Positions 54,040 to 64,000 of a stretch of 64,000 nucleotides of DNA are shown here, one piece after another. Positions within the stretch are counted from its first letter, which is position 1. Each line of letters starts with the position of its first letter. The notes beneath the pieces were generated by a model. That model saw nothing but the letters and a program-made list of their open reading frames with translations. It made no database searches and was not told where the DNA came from. Source of the stretch: Macrotis lagotis (taxonomy: Eukaryota > Chordata > Mammalia > Peramelemorphia > Peramelidae); the NCBI RefSeq assembly GCF_037893015.1, contig NC_133661.1, forward strand, positions 228,813,157-228,877,156, given 5' to 3'. The translations under genes were made by a program, and so were the position numbers.

Positions 54040-54960
54040 TAAAAACTAATTCCCAGCCATTAGCAGCAGTGTTGTTGCCAAAACCTCATACTGAGACCTC
54101 CAGGCATGGCTATTCAGATGTTCTGTGACTACTGCTTTCGGCTTCCTAGAAGGTCCTCCTCACACTTTAGTGTAACAAGTTGTGGGTACATGTTCTTCCA
54201 GCAAGGTAAAAAGGAAGAATGTTTGATTTGTAGCATTCCTTGCCACATAATTTTACTTTCAAAACAAAATGATTTTAATATTCAGACATTCTTTATGGGA
54301 ATAGATGGATTTTGTAAGAAATATTCAAAAGAAACATCTCAGTAATATCTCACTTATCCAGAGGTCATTTGTCTTACTATTGCCCCATTCAAGAAGCTAA
54401 CAGAAACAAAAACAGAAAAACCTCCTTCAATAGATTTTAGAATTTCAAGAAAAACACAGGAGGAGGTTGTTAACATTCTATAGAGAAAAGATTTCAAAAT
54501 TAGAACACTCTCTTTAAACCTTAACACAATAGATCCAGCAGATTCAAAGTAAAAGATCATCTCAATAAACTAAAACTTCAGTTTCAGCTCCTTCAGCAAA
54601 ACCAGTTGGATATTCATCATATTCATTCTTGCCAGCTTACTCACTGGCCTCCCAAATAGTGGAGTCCATGATCATTGATCTTTTGCCTTCCCCAGGGAGA
54701 AAAGAAGTGTTTCTTATAGAAGGCCCCAGCTATCTGGGCTTACCTCAAGTCAGAATAGCAGCATATCAAGGATCTACTCTTCTCAGAAGAAACACACTAG
54801 GAAGATGACTGTGGATTTTTGTGATGATTGCTTTCCATTAATTTTCAGGTGAATCCCTCTATCAACATTTATTTATTAACTATTGAATGTTCTGTTCATT
54901 TTTCTTGATGCTACAATTGAGTGGATATCATTGAATAAAGAATATTTTTCTTAAAATACC
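54040..54960 (+). pseudogene. RNF212: RNF212 processed pseudogene (RING-finger SUMO/ubiquitin E3-like meiotic factor)
   Basis: RNF212 is a RING-family protein that stabilises crossover sites on meiotic chromosomes. The ATG at 54,106 opens 79 codons that align from residue 1 to the family N-terminus, with recognisable EECLIC and KYSKETSQ segments. The RING is broken: the Cys-Gly-His is Cys-Gly-Tyr and the following Cys-X2-Cys pair is deleted, about 4 codons. After TSQ there is a 91-bp extra block (54,343-54,433). The protein then continues in a new frame with ILEFQEKHRRRLLTFYREK (54,434-54,490) and, after stops, a Ser/Pro-rich C-terminal region (about 54,590-54,715). Widely separated coding parts are joined without introns, and AATAAA lies at 54,934-54,939 before an A-rich end. 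It is therefore a retrocopy, not the parental gene. Recognition is from memory of the family. Confidence 0.82.
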
Positions 54961-55166
54961 TAATTCCCACTTGCATGGAAGCTTTTTTTAAAGGACTGTT
55001 GAACCTAATACAAGTAATTTACCTGATTATTAGCCCTTTTTGTTAATAAAAGTTTTGAATAACATACATATGGTAAGGATAAGACAACTAAATTATATTT
55101 CCAAGGATAGTTTATCAAAGAAAAATAGTATAAGAAATATTCTAGAGGGCATGCACATTCAGAAAA

Positions 55167-56650
55167 GGGGGGCCTGAATCCCCCAAGATGGTGGAGAGAA
55201 GCCAGGCACTGTGCTAAGGTCTCCTCATCTTCCCTCATATATAATATGAAAAAACCTCTTAACAGAAATTCGATCTACAAAACCCAGAAAAAGAAGCTAG
55301 GAGAAGAACATCTACCTCAAGGTTTGTTTTTGTGGATCATGGGTGAGCCAGGGACAGAGAGCAGAGAGCCAGCAGAGGTGGGTTGAGGGCCAGACTAGCC
55401 TAGGATTGGCCACAGAGGTGTTGACTGTGGGACTAATGGTCTAGGTCACCCTGGCATGACTGGAGGGCAAGTTTCAGCTCTGAGAGTTGTGGAGTGCGAC
55501 TGGACATCAATCCACTGGGCTTGGCTGGCCTGGAGAACTGTGGACTCCATATTTTCATTTCATCAGACCCCTCTTCCCAGAACACAGTAACAGCACCTCC
55601 CCCTTCACCCCGGGCTCAGGTGTGGGCCCCAGAACTCCCTCAGCTGAATAGGGAGATTACCATTCTTGCCCCAGGGCCCAGCCCACATTATTGAAGGATA
55701 AAACTATCCAGCAGTGCCACCCACCCCCTCCAGGTCTAGGGAAAGGGCCTCAGATCAAGGTCACAGACACTCCAGAAAAAGCAACCAGCACCCCTACTGA
55801 GCTGGCTCACTTGGAGTTATTGAAAATTAAAGCATCTCTGAGATACCACCTCACATCTCTCAGACTGGCCACTATGACCAGAAAGGAAAATGATCAATGT
55901 TGGAAGGGATGTGGGAAATCTGGGACACTAATACATTATTGGTGGATCTGTGAACTCATCCAACCTTTCTGGAGAGCAATTTGGAATTGTACCCAAAGGG
56001 CAACAAAAGTGTGCGTACCTTTTGATCCAGCAATACCACTACTGGGTCTATACTCTGAAGAGATGAAGAAAAAAGGTAAAAACATCACTTGTACAAAAAT
56101 ATTCATAGCAGCCCTGTTTGTGATAGCAAAAAATTGGAAATTAAGTGAATGTCCTTCAATTGGAGAATGGCTTAACAAACTGTAGATGGGAATTCAGGGA
56201 ACCCTGGAAGGATTTACATGAACTGATGCTGAGTGAGATGAGCAGACCCAGAAAAGCATTATACATCCTAACAGCAATATGGGAGTGATGATCCACTTTA
56301 ATGGACTTGCTCATTCCATCAGTGTAATAATCAGGGACAATTTGGGCTACCTGTGATAGAGAATACCAGCTGTATCCAGAGAAAGAATTGTGGAGTTTTA
56401 ACAAAGAACAAAGACTATTACTGTTATTTTTTTAAAAAACCATAATCTTATTATATAATTTTGCTATCTCTTATCTTTTATTTTTTCCTTAAGGACATGA
56501 TTTCTCTCTCAACATATTCAATTTAGATCAATGTATAGCATGGAAACAATGTAAAGTCTATCAGACTACCTTCTGTGGGAGGTGGGGGAGGGAAGTGAGA
56601 CTGGGGAAAAGGTTGTACAATTCAAAAATTAAATAAATAATAAATTAACA
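55167..56650 (+). mobile_element. L1 deletion derivative: 5'UTR joined to ORF2 C-terminus and 3'UTR
   Basis: It starts with a G run and 'aatcccccaagatggtggag', the start of a marsupial L1 5'UTR. GC-richer 5'UTR-like sequence runs to about 55,820. It then passes directly into the ORF2 C-terminus: the frame 55,691-56,185 holds CWKGCGKSGTLIHYWW and later FDPAIPLLGLYSEE, then FIAALFVIAKNWK. The L1 3'UTR and an A-rich tail follow. ORF1 and the endonuclease and RT domains are absent. It was either mobilised in this deleted form or deleted after insertion. Confidence 0.8.
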
Positions 56651-57780
56651 GAAACGAAGGGCCTCTAGTGAAAATAAGAAAAAAATATGGATACTCTGAG
56701 TTATACTTGAGCATCCCCGAGACTTTAAAAGAACAAGAAAAATATGTTGGGTGAATCCTGTAGGATGAGACAAGTATTGAGTACTACCTTAAGGGGGAGG
56801 GAGTTCTCTACACATGGAACCACATTTATAGCAAAGTTAGGTCCTCTGTTTTTTCCTATTGGGAAGTCATTTTAGGATAGAAGATTGCTAGACTTTGGCT
56901 AGACTTGGGTCACAATGCCAGCTCTGACATCAGCTACCTATGTAATTTTAAGCAAGTCAATTAGTTTCTATAATATCAGTGTCTTCATCTATAAAATAAG
57001 TATAATGAAATATTTTGACCTAGTCAACATGTCTAAATTGTTTAGACATGAACTGCTGACCACTGCAATCCATTGCTGTGATAGGAATGCTGATGGTACT
57101 TGAAAGAGAATAACATGTTAGGAAGAATTACTATGGCTTGGTAAATAGACTGAGTTTAAAGGGGAAAGATAAATATGTTTCTCTGACATTTATAACTACA
57201 TTCATCATTCCTGTTTTGGTATCTCCCTAAAATACTTTGAAAAGTGATGAAGGGTACAGCTAGTATCTAAATTGTTCTGTATACCTTAAATCATTATATA
57301 AACATTTTTCCATCATCATTTATTATCATCAATTATCATCATTATTATTATTATTATTATTAATTTCTTCTTCACTTGTTGGTTTAATCAGGCCTGTTAT
57401 TAAATGTGACATTCAGACTGGTAAATTCCTCTTTTGTCCAGTGGTTGATAGAAGGCATGGTTCCAATAGCTCTTCCCTTCTTTTCCCAACACTGAGCCTG
57501 CATGGCTGGGCAAAGGAAATCAATAACTCTGCATTGAAGCATTGAGATATCAATCATAGGAAATCAATCCTTGTTTCTCCCTGAGCATTAGAAATGCCCA
57601 GGGGCTTCTCCCTGGGAAGAGAATAATAAACACATCTAGGAGTTGTCAGCCCAGATCAAGCAAGTCTAATTTCCTGTAAACTTGGCTGTCAGACCTTGTC
57701 TTTACATTTTTCCATCTCTGGCAATTTGGCTTTAGCTATAGCTGCAATTATTAGGCATCCTCTCCCCTGCTCTCACCTTG
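56651..57780. other. Unique sequence with one MIR-like fragment
   Basis: A MIR-like stretch lies at about 56,885-57,010 ('ttttaagcaagtcaattagt', 'gtcttcatctataaaataag'). A short TTA repeat lies at 57,343-57,362. No gene is recognised. Confidence 0.4.
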
Positions 57781-57845
57781 GTTTTTTTTTTTTTTTCATG
57801 ACCTGATATGAGTTTTAAAAGGCCTCTTTGTTCGTTTGGATTCAT

Positions 57846-57849
<4 letters not shown>

Positions 57850-57910
<61 letters not shown>

Positions 57911-57963
57911 TTCTCTGTCTCTCTGTCTCTGTCTCTCTTTCTCTGTCTCTGTCTCTCTCTCTG

Positions 57964-57994
<31 letters not shown>

Positions 57995-58041
57995 GTGTGT
58001 CTCTCTCTCTGTCTTTCTGTGTCTCTGTGTCTCTGTCTCTC
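57850..58041. repeat. (CT)n/(CTGT)n microsatellite, about 190 bp
   Basis: A pure CT run of about 50 bp, then CTGTCT, CTTTCT and CTGTGT variants. Six Leu/Ser or Arg/Glu frames over it (57,796-58,267) are artefacts. Confidence 0.97.
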
Positions 58042-58254
58042 CCCCCGGCCCCGACCCCAATCCAGAGTACTTAATGCCAATAACTCACTAGGCAACTTGA
58101 ATCACTTTCTCCATTTTTTTTTATCTTTAAAGAAGGGAGGGGGGAGCAGAGAGCAGGACACACTAGATAATCCTATGACCCTTTCTCATTGTAATAGTCT
58201 AAATTCCTTCTGTAACTGGATTGCTTTGGTCTGGGGAGAGAAGTCAGAACAATC

Positions 58255-58367
58255 TGTTGTTGTTTAGTGATTTTTCCAGTCATGTGTGATTCTTCAAAGC
58301 CCTTTTTTTTGTTCTTTCTGGGCAAATATACTGGAGTAGTTTGCCATTTCCTTCTCCAACTCATTTT
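58255..58367 (-). mobile_element. MAR1-like SINE, left half (split by L1)
   Basis: 'ttgttgtttagtgatttttc' to 'gccatttccttctccaactc'. The same SINE resumes at 63,486-63,600 ('gctcattttgaagaaactaa' to 'cattcagccacctagctatg'). Confidence 0.85.
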
Positions 58368-58377
58368 TTTTTTTTTT

Positions 58378-58590
58378 GCAATTCCAACATGTATATATTT
58401 ATTTACAAATTATGGGCATATCTACTTGCTCTAATACAGTATATATATATATATATAAATAATATATACAAACACACATGTATAATGAAGCACATATAGA
58501 ATTGCCTCATCAACTTTCCACCATCCTTGCTGTTGGCTCTGACAGTAGGGGATGGAGGAAAGGGAGGAGAAAGAGTATTTCTTTTTTTCC
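58378..58590 (-). mobile_element. Probable L1 3' transduced sequence
   Basis: This 210-bp segment lies between the L1's own 3' end (about 58,590, marked by a short A-rich run) and the terminal poly(A). It does not resemble the L1 3'UTR of other copies. On the minus strand it ends with AATAAA (58,398-58,403), 20 nt before the A14 tail, so a downstream genomic poly(A) signal was probably used. It contains a (TA)n run. Confidence 0.65.
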
Positions 58591-58899
58591 CTTATCATAA
58601 TTTTATTTCATTTTATTTTTTATTGATATTTTATTTTTCCAAATTCATGTTATGAAAGTTTTTCAACATTCATCCATATGTACATGTATATTTTTAAATT
58701 ACAAAATTTCCTTCTACCTTCTCTTCCCACCCCCTCCCCTCAACAGGTTAATACTGTACATACACATCTGTGTTAAACATGTTTACAGATTAGTCATTTT
58801 TGGTATGAAGAATTAGGATTAAGGGAAAGAAACACATAGATATTTTTTTAAAAAGTGAATGTAGTGTTCATCAGATTCTGAAGGTTTCTTGTTTTGTTT

Positions 58900-61540
58900 T
58901 ATTTTTCTTCCTCTGGATGAGGATTATATTGTGCATGTGTCTAGCTCTCTGAACTGCTGAGAGCAACTGCATTCATCAAAGTTGATCAACTCACAATGTT
59001 GTGATTAATGTGTATTTGGTTCTCTTGGTTCTACTCTCTTCACTCAGCATCTGATCCCGTAACTAATTCCATACTTCTCTAGAGTCCAACCATTTATAGT
59101 TTCTTATAGAACAATACTATTCCATAATATTCATATCCCATAACTTGTTTAGCCATTCCCCAATTGATGAGTATTCCCCTCAATGTCCAATTCTTTTCTA
59201 CTACAAAAAGAGCTGCTATGAATGGGACTTTTCCCAATTTTTATGATCTATTCTGGATATAGGCCTAGAATTGGAATTCCTGGGTCAAAGGATTTGAACA
59301 GTTTTATTGCTCTCTGGGCATAGTTCCATATTGCTCTCCAGAATGGTTGAATAGGTTCACAACTCCACCAGCAATGCATCAATGTCCCAATCCTCCCACA
59401 ATCTCTCCAACATTGATCATTATCCCTTTTTTGTCGTCTTAGCCAATCTTATAAGTGTAAGGTACTATCTCATAGTTGTTTTAATTTGCATTTCTCTAAT
59501 CAATAATGATGTGGAGCATTTTTCATATGATTATAAATAAATTTAATTTCTTCATTTGAAAACTGTCTATTGATATCCTTTGACTATCATTTGGGGAATG
59601 ACTTGGAAACTTATAAATTTGATGCAATTCTTTATTTATTTTAGAAATAAGATCTTTATCAGACCTCCTAGTTGTGAAGATTGTTTCCTATCTTTCTCCT
59701 TTCCTTCTAATTTTGACAGCATTGATTTTACTAGTGTAAAACCTTTTTGATTTAATAATAGTTAAAATCATTGATTTTGCAGTTTATAATATACTCTATT
59801 TCTTGTTTGATCATAAATTTGTCCCCTTTCCATAGATATGATAGAATATTTCTTAGTCTAGAAGTTTATCTATGGTATTGCCCTTTATGTCGAAATCCTG
59901 TGCCCATTTTGACCTTATTTTGATAGAGTATGAGATGTGGGTCTTTGCCTAGTTTTTGCCATATTATTTTCCAGTTTACTTCTGTTTTTTTTACTACTGT
60001 TTCTTTTTATCCTATCCTAATCCACTGATCCATTTATCTATTTCTTAACTAGTACAAGCAATTTTGATGACTGCCACTTTATAGTATAGTTTTAGATCTG
60101 GTAGAGTTAGGTCATCTTCCTTGACATTTTCTTTTCACCAGCATTCTTGCTGTTCTTCACCTTTTGTTGCTCCAGTTGAATTTTGTCATTTTTTTCTTAG
60201 CTAGGCAAAATAATTATTTGGTGGTTTAATTAGTATGGCACTGAATAAGTAATTTAATTTGGGTAGAATTGTCATTTTTATCATATTAGCTCAACCTAAC
60301 CATGAGCAAATGATATTTTTCCAATTATTTAGATTTGACTTTATTTGAGTGAGATGTGCTTTATAATTATGTTCATATGGTTTTGGGGTTTATCTTGGGA
60401 GGTAGATTCCTAAGTATTTAATGTTTTCTAGTTACTATAAATGGAATTTCTCTTTCTATCTCTTGCTCTTGGCTTTGTTGCTCACATATAGGAATGCTGA
60501 TGGTTTATGTGGGTTTTTTATATCCTGTTGAATTTGTTAATTGTTTCAAGGAGATTTTTAGATGATTTACTCAAGTTCTCTAAGTATTCTATCATACCAT
60601 CTACAAAGAGTGAAAGCTTTGCTTCCTCACTGCCAATTCTGCTCCTTCATTTTTTTTTCTTCTCTTATTGCCATGGTTAACATTTCTAAAACTATATTGA
60701 ATAGTAATGGTAATAATGGGTATCCTTGTTTCACCTCTGATCTTATTAGAAATACTCCAAGTTTATCCCCATTACAAATATTTGTTGATAGTTTTAGATA
60801 CTGCTTATTATTTTAAGGAAAACTCCATTTATTCTTCTATGTTCCAGTGTTTTTAATAGGAATGAATGTTTTAATTTGTCAAAGGCTTTTTCAGCATCTA
60901 TTGAGATAATCATATGATTTCTGTTGATTTTGCTATTGATATGTTCAATTATTTTGAGTGTTTTCCTAATATTGAACCATCCTTGCCTACCTGATATAAA
61001 TCCTACCTGATGATGATGATTATGATTATTATTATTACTAGTATTGTCCTAGTAATAACTTGCTGCAGTCTCATTGCTAAAACTTTATTTAAGATTTTTG
61101 TATCAATGTTCACTAGGGAGACTGATCTACAATTTTCTTTAACTGTTTTGGTTCTTCTTGGTTTAGGTATCATGTTGGTGTGTCATAAAAGGAATTTGGC
61201 AGAACTTTTTTTTGAATGTTTATGAAGAATAGGAATTAATTGTTCCTTAAAGGTTTGGTAGAATTCACTTTTAAATCCATCTGGACCTGGAGACATTTTC
61301 TTACAGAGTATATTGATAGTTTCTTCAATTTCTTTTTCTGAAATTATCTTCTGTTAATCTTGGCAGTTTATATTTTTGTAAATCCTCATCCATTTCATTC
61401 AAGATATCAAATTTATTGGCATACAGTTTGGCAAGTAGCTCCAAATTATCTTTTTAATTTCCTCCTCATTGGCTGTTAGTTCACCCTTTTCATTTTTAAT
61501 ACTAGTAATTTGGCTATCTTCTTTCTTTTTTTAAATCAGA
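58900..61540 (-). pseudogene. L1 ORF2 remnant (reverse transcriptase and C-terminal region)
   Basis: ORF2 encodes the endonuclease/reverse transcriptase of L1. Visible on the minus strand are the segment NEKGELTANEEEIK, the conserved SPGPDGF (about 61,280), the RT-like [14 protein letters not shown] (about 61,085), and LSLFVDGMIEYLENL (about 60,610), where FADD should be. Frameshifts separate these. The endonuclease part is missing upstream. Confidence 0.8.
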
Positions 61541-61544
61541 TTAA

Positions 61545-61810
61545 CCAACAACCACCCAATTTATGATGCCCTCATCAGAGAAAATGCTAAGCTTTGTGAG
61601 CACAGCAGAATTAAAGTAGGTCAAAAGAAATTAAGACACTTAAGTTTAGTGTCAACACCCCTCCTTTTCATCAGGGCTTTTTGTCTCAAACATCTTGGAT
61701 GTCATCCTGGACCTCTTCAATGGAGAGACAAGACCCAACCATACCTATATCCTCTAAGTCCAATCTCTTCAATTATATTTGAATTATCCTAAGAGAAGTA
61801 CAATTCTCAA
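61545..61810. other. Unassigned block between L1 ORF1 and ORF2 remnants
   Basis: About 270 bp that I cannot match to L1 ORF1 or ORF2. It occupies the place of the ORF2 endonuclease region. On the minus strand part of it is open with acidic residues (SIEEVQDDIQDV), but no family is recognised. It could be L1 inter-ORF sequence, a small retrocopy or filler at a deletion. Confidence 0.35.
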
Positions 61811-61849
61811 GAGTTATGTGTTATATCTTCCCTTTTAGGGTTGTATACA

Positions 61850-62880
61850 ATTTGATGGTCTTGACTAATATTTGTTTTGATTTGTTTTGTTTTTTCCTTA
61901 CCCTTTTCATTTACCTTTTTAAAGCATAACTTGAGTTGCCTATTTGATGATTGAATTCTCTGTTCAGTTCTGGTCTTTTTGTCAGGAAATTTTAGAAGTC
62001 CACTATTTTGTTGAACATCCATATTTCCCCTGACAATATATGCTGAATTTTGCAAGGTAGTAAATTCTTGGTTGTAATCCCAGATCTTTGCCCTCCAATA
62101 TATGATATTCCTTCAATGTTGAGGCTGATAGGTCCTGTGTGTGTCTGATTGTGTTTCATTTGTATTTAAATTTCCTTTTTCCTCTTGTAGCATTTTCTCC
62201 ATTACTTGAGAGCTCTGGAATTTGGCTAAAATATCCCTTGGAATTTTTATTCTGGGGTCTATTTCTGGAGTAGTTCCATGCATTCTTTCAATGATTATAT
62301 TATCTTCTTGTTCTAGCAGATTTGGACAGTTGTCCCTGATAATTTCCTGCATGATATTTTCCAGGTTCTTTTTTTGATCTAGGCTTTAGTCTCCTGATTC
62401 ATAAATTATCTCTCCTGGATCTATTTTCCAAGTTGTTTGTTTTTCCTAAAAGGTACTTTACATTTTCTTCAATTTTTTCAACCTTTTTATTTTGTTTGAT
62501 GGCATCTCGTAGTCTAGTAGATTCATTGGTTCCTATGCAAATCTAATTTTTAGGGTTTTATTTTCTTCAATTAACTTTTCTGTTTCCTTTTCCAGTTGGT
62601 CAATTTTATTTTTTGAAGAGTTACATTCTTTTTCCAGTTGATTATTTTTGCTTTTAAAGGAGTTGATTTCTTTGGTCAATTTTTCATAATTTTCCTGCAT
62701 GATTCTCATTTCTTTTTTTCCATTTTTATTCTTACTCTCTTCCTTGGTTTTTAAATTCTTTTTAAAGATCTTTTGACAGCTTTTGGATTTGAACTCAATT
62801 CATAGACTCTTTGAGACTTCCCCTGTAATTTTTCACTGATTTCTTCTTCCAACACCTTTGCTACCACCTTTATCCACAAA
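61850..62880 (-). pseudogene. L1 ORF1 remnant
   Basis: ORF1 encodes the L1 RNA-binding chaperone. The open minus frame 62,113-62,352 shows the RRM-type segment (MQEIIRDNCPNL, later PRDILAKFQSS). The next segment (61,900-62,100) resembles the C-terminal domain, and the AT-rich part at 62,450-62,880 corresponds to the coiled coil. It is broken by frameshifts. Confidence 0.8.
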
Positions 62881-63485
62881 ATAGTTTTCTATACTGAGCA
62901 CTCTTTTAGCTTTTTTTTGCTTATCTTTATTTTTTGAGCTTTACTCCTGGGGTATAGGGAGCATAGATCCAAGCTTTTTATGCTGAATCTGGGGTCTGAT
63001 TCCCTGCCTTGTCATTGGCCAAGATGTTGCCTATGCAGGCCAGGCTTTGCCTTTGCAGGGGTCTATTTCCTCCTTTGTGTCCAGGTTCTGATTATGCAGT
63101 GTTTTGTTCCCAACCCAATCCTATCTTTTGCCCAGGTGTTCCCAGTGTTCAAATTTCGTTGAGACCCTCCCTGCTGCCTTGATATCTAGCTGCCAGGACC
63201 TATGTTGTTGTCAAGCTTTCAGGACCTGGACTGCACTGTGGCTAAAAGCATCCCGCTGCCTCTTCCATTCTCCCATGTTGCTGGGCTTTACTTCTCCTTT
63301 CCCCCAAAGAGCCAGACCTTCTTTGAAGATAATGTCTACCATTGAAAACTTCTTTGGATCTTCTCTTTTTCTTGGTGGGATTTATAACTTTAAAGTCAGT
63401 GTAGAGGCTTCATTTATCTTTGGTAGGGAAAAGCTCTAAGAGCATGTTAGCTTCACATAGCAATCTTGATCCCACCCTGGAAGTC

Positions 63486-63600
63486 TCTCCAGCTCATTTT
63501 GAAGAAACTAAGTAATAAGTCTCTGTGATCAAATTTGAATTCTGGTCTTTCTGACTTCAGGTCCAGGATTTTATCCATTCAGCCACCTAGCTATGTCTAG
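63486..63600 (-). mobile_element. MAR1-like SINE, right half (split by L1)
   Basis: 'gctcattttgaagaaactaa', 'caaatttgaattctggtctt' and 'cattcagccacctagctatg'. It completes the SINE begun at 58,255. Confidence 0.85.
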
Positions 63601-64000
63601 ACATTTCATCTAATCATTGATTCTTAGAAAAAGGGTCCTCAGAGGTCATCTAATCTGATTTTTACATAGAGTCATTAGATCAGAGTTGAAAGGAATTTTA
63701 TAGATCATTTATTCCAATCCCCTTGAAAGAAGAACTTTGAAATTCTTAATTTTTAAAATAGTCAAAAATGATCCTTTTGATTTAAGGAATATTCCATCTG
63801 AGTCTATCACTATAGGTTATAAATAAAAAAAGACCTGTTTTCTTTTGAATCTGAGCATTTCTTTAACATTTAGCATTATACTAATTATTTAACATTAATT
63901 ACTAAATATTTTAAGTTAATTATTCAACATTTAGCATTGTGCTTCTCTCACTAATAATTAACAGGAATTTATGAAGCATCCACTATATGAAAGACAATGT
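63601..64000. other. Old dispersed repeat fragments; no gene
   Basis: 63,620-63,740 ('gggtcctcagaggtcatcta', 'gagttgaaaggaattttata') resembles a common marsupial dispersed repeat also hinted at 2,900. The rest is AT-rich. Confidence 0.4.

Larger units (their letters stand above)
58368..63485 (-). mobile_element. L1 LINE, 5.1 kb, inserted in MAR1, defective
   Basis: The poly(A) end is at the left (T run to 58,377) and the 5'UTR is at the right (about 62,900-63,485). TCTCCAACTCATTTT (58,353-58,367) and TCTCCAGCTCATTTT (63,486-63,500) are the target duplications, 14 of 15. Order on the minus strand: 5'UTR; ORF1 (coiled coil about 62,450-62,880, RRM in the open frame 62,113-62,352, C-terminal part to about 61,850); an unassigned 270-bp block; ORF2 from about residue 370 onward (61,540 to about 58,900); 3'UTR; and an extra 3' flank. 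The ORF2 endonuclease region is absent. The RT catalytic box, normally FADD, reads FVDG at 60,596-60,607. Many stops are present. It cannot be autonomous. Confidence 0.88.

Noticed and set aside
54343-54433. Canonical GT-AG intron proving RNF212 is the parental gene
   Set aside because: As it stands the block has no GT-AG boundaries that keep the frame, 91-92 bp is very short for a mammalian intron, and the other parts of the protein are joined without introns. A retrocopy is the better reading.
55691-56185. 164-codon frame as a host gene
   Set aside because: Its C-terminal two thirds are the L1 ORF2 C-terminus and its start lies in L1 5'UTR-like sequence. It is a chance open fusion in a deleted L1.
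57796-58267. Several long Leu/Ser-rich or Arg/Glu-rich open frames
   Set aside because: They are translations of a CT/GA microsatellite in different frames. The same applies to frames at 14,860-15,270, 35,281-35,479, 38,369-38,623 and 53,114-53,448.

Overview
The window looks like marsupial intergenic DNA. It is AT-rich and CpG-poor, and no host gene with an intact reading frame was recognised. Nearly everything that can be named is a retroelement or DNA transposon. The diagnostic repeats are tRNA-derived SINEs of the marsupial WSINE1/SINE1 type, MAR1-like and MIR-like CORE-SINEs, L1 elements with marsupial-type 3' ends, a HAL1 (half-L1) element, old L2 LINEs, hAT and Tigger DNA transposons, and one class II (betaretrovirus-like) endogenous retrovirus. 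Family names come from recognition by eye, without a RepeatMasker run. Australian and American marsupials could not be separated.

Layout. Positions 1-13,000: scattered MIR, MAR1, WSINE-like, L2 and L1 3' fragments in unassigned DNA, including one long purine-rich old repeat (about 8,600-10,040). Positions 13,300-24,200: what may be a single L2-type LINE on the + strand (endonuclease-like piece near 14,200, RT YADD at 22,377, 3' end at 24,216), expanded by nested insertions: a hAT element, a probable solo LTR, several SINEs, L1 tails and the retrovirus at 17,498-21,942. The retrovirus keeps two short LTRs, a tRNA-Lys-type primer site, broken gag, broken dUTPase-protease and a polypurine tract. 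It has no recognisable pol, and a Thr/Pro-rich open stretch follows protease. Positions 24,845-25,330: a sharply bounded CpG island, the only GC-rich patch, lying between two copies of a short direct repeat. Positions 25,400-45,000: more SINE, L2 and L1 fragments, microsatellites and a 50-bp inverted repeat. Positions 45,239-47,865: a HAL1-like element. Positions 52,826-53,455: an internally deleted Tigger. Positions 54,040-54,960: a processed pseudogene of the meiotic RING protein gene RNF212. Positions 55,167-56,650: an L1 whose 5'UTR is joined directly to the ORF2 C-terminus. Positions 58,368-63,485: a 5.1-kb L1 inserted into a MAR1 SINE, with target duplications and a probable 3' transduction.

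There is no operon or pathway here. What the features share is L1-driven retrotransposition (SINEs, the RNF212 retrocopy, transduced 3' flanks) and nested insertion. The best leads are the two probable L1 3' transductions, the RNF212 retrocopy, the pol-less retrovirus with its unexplained 3' region, the isolated CpG island, and a 16-bp target that appears to have been hit three times in succession.
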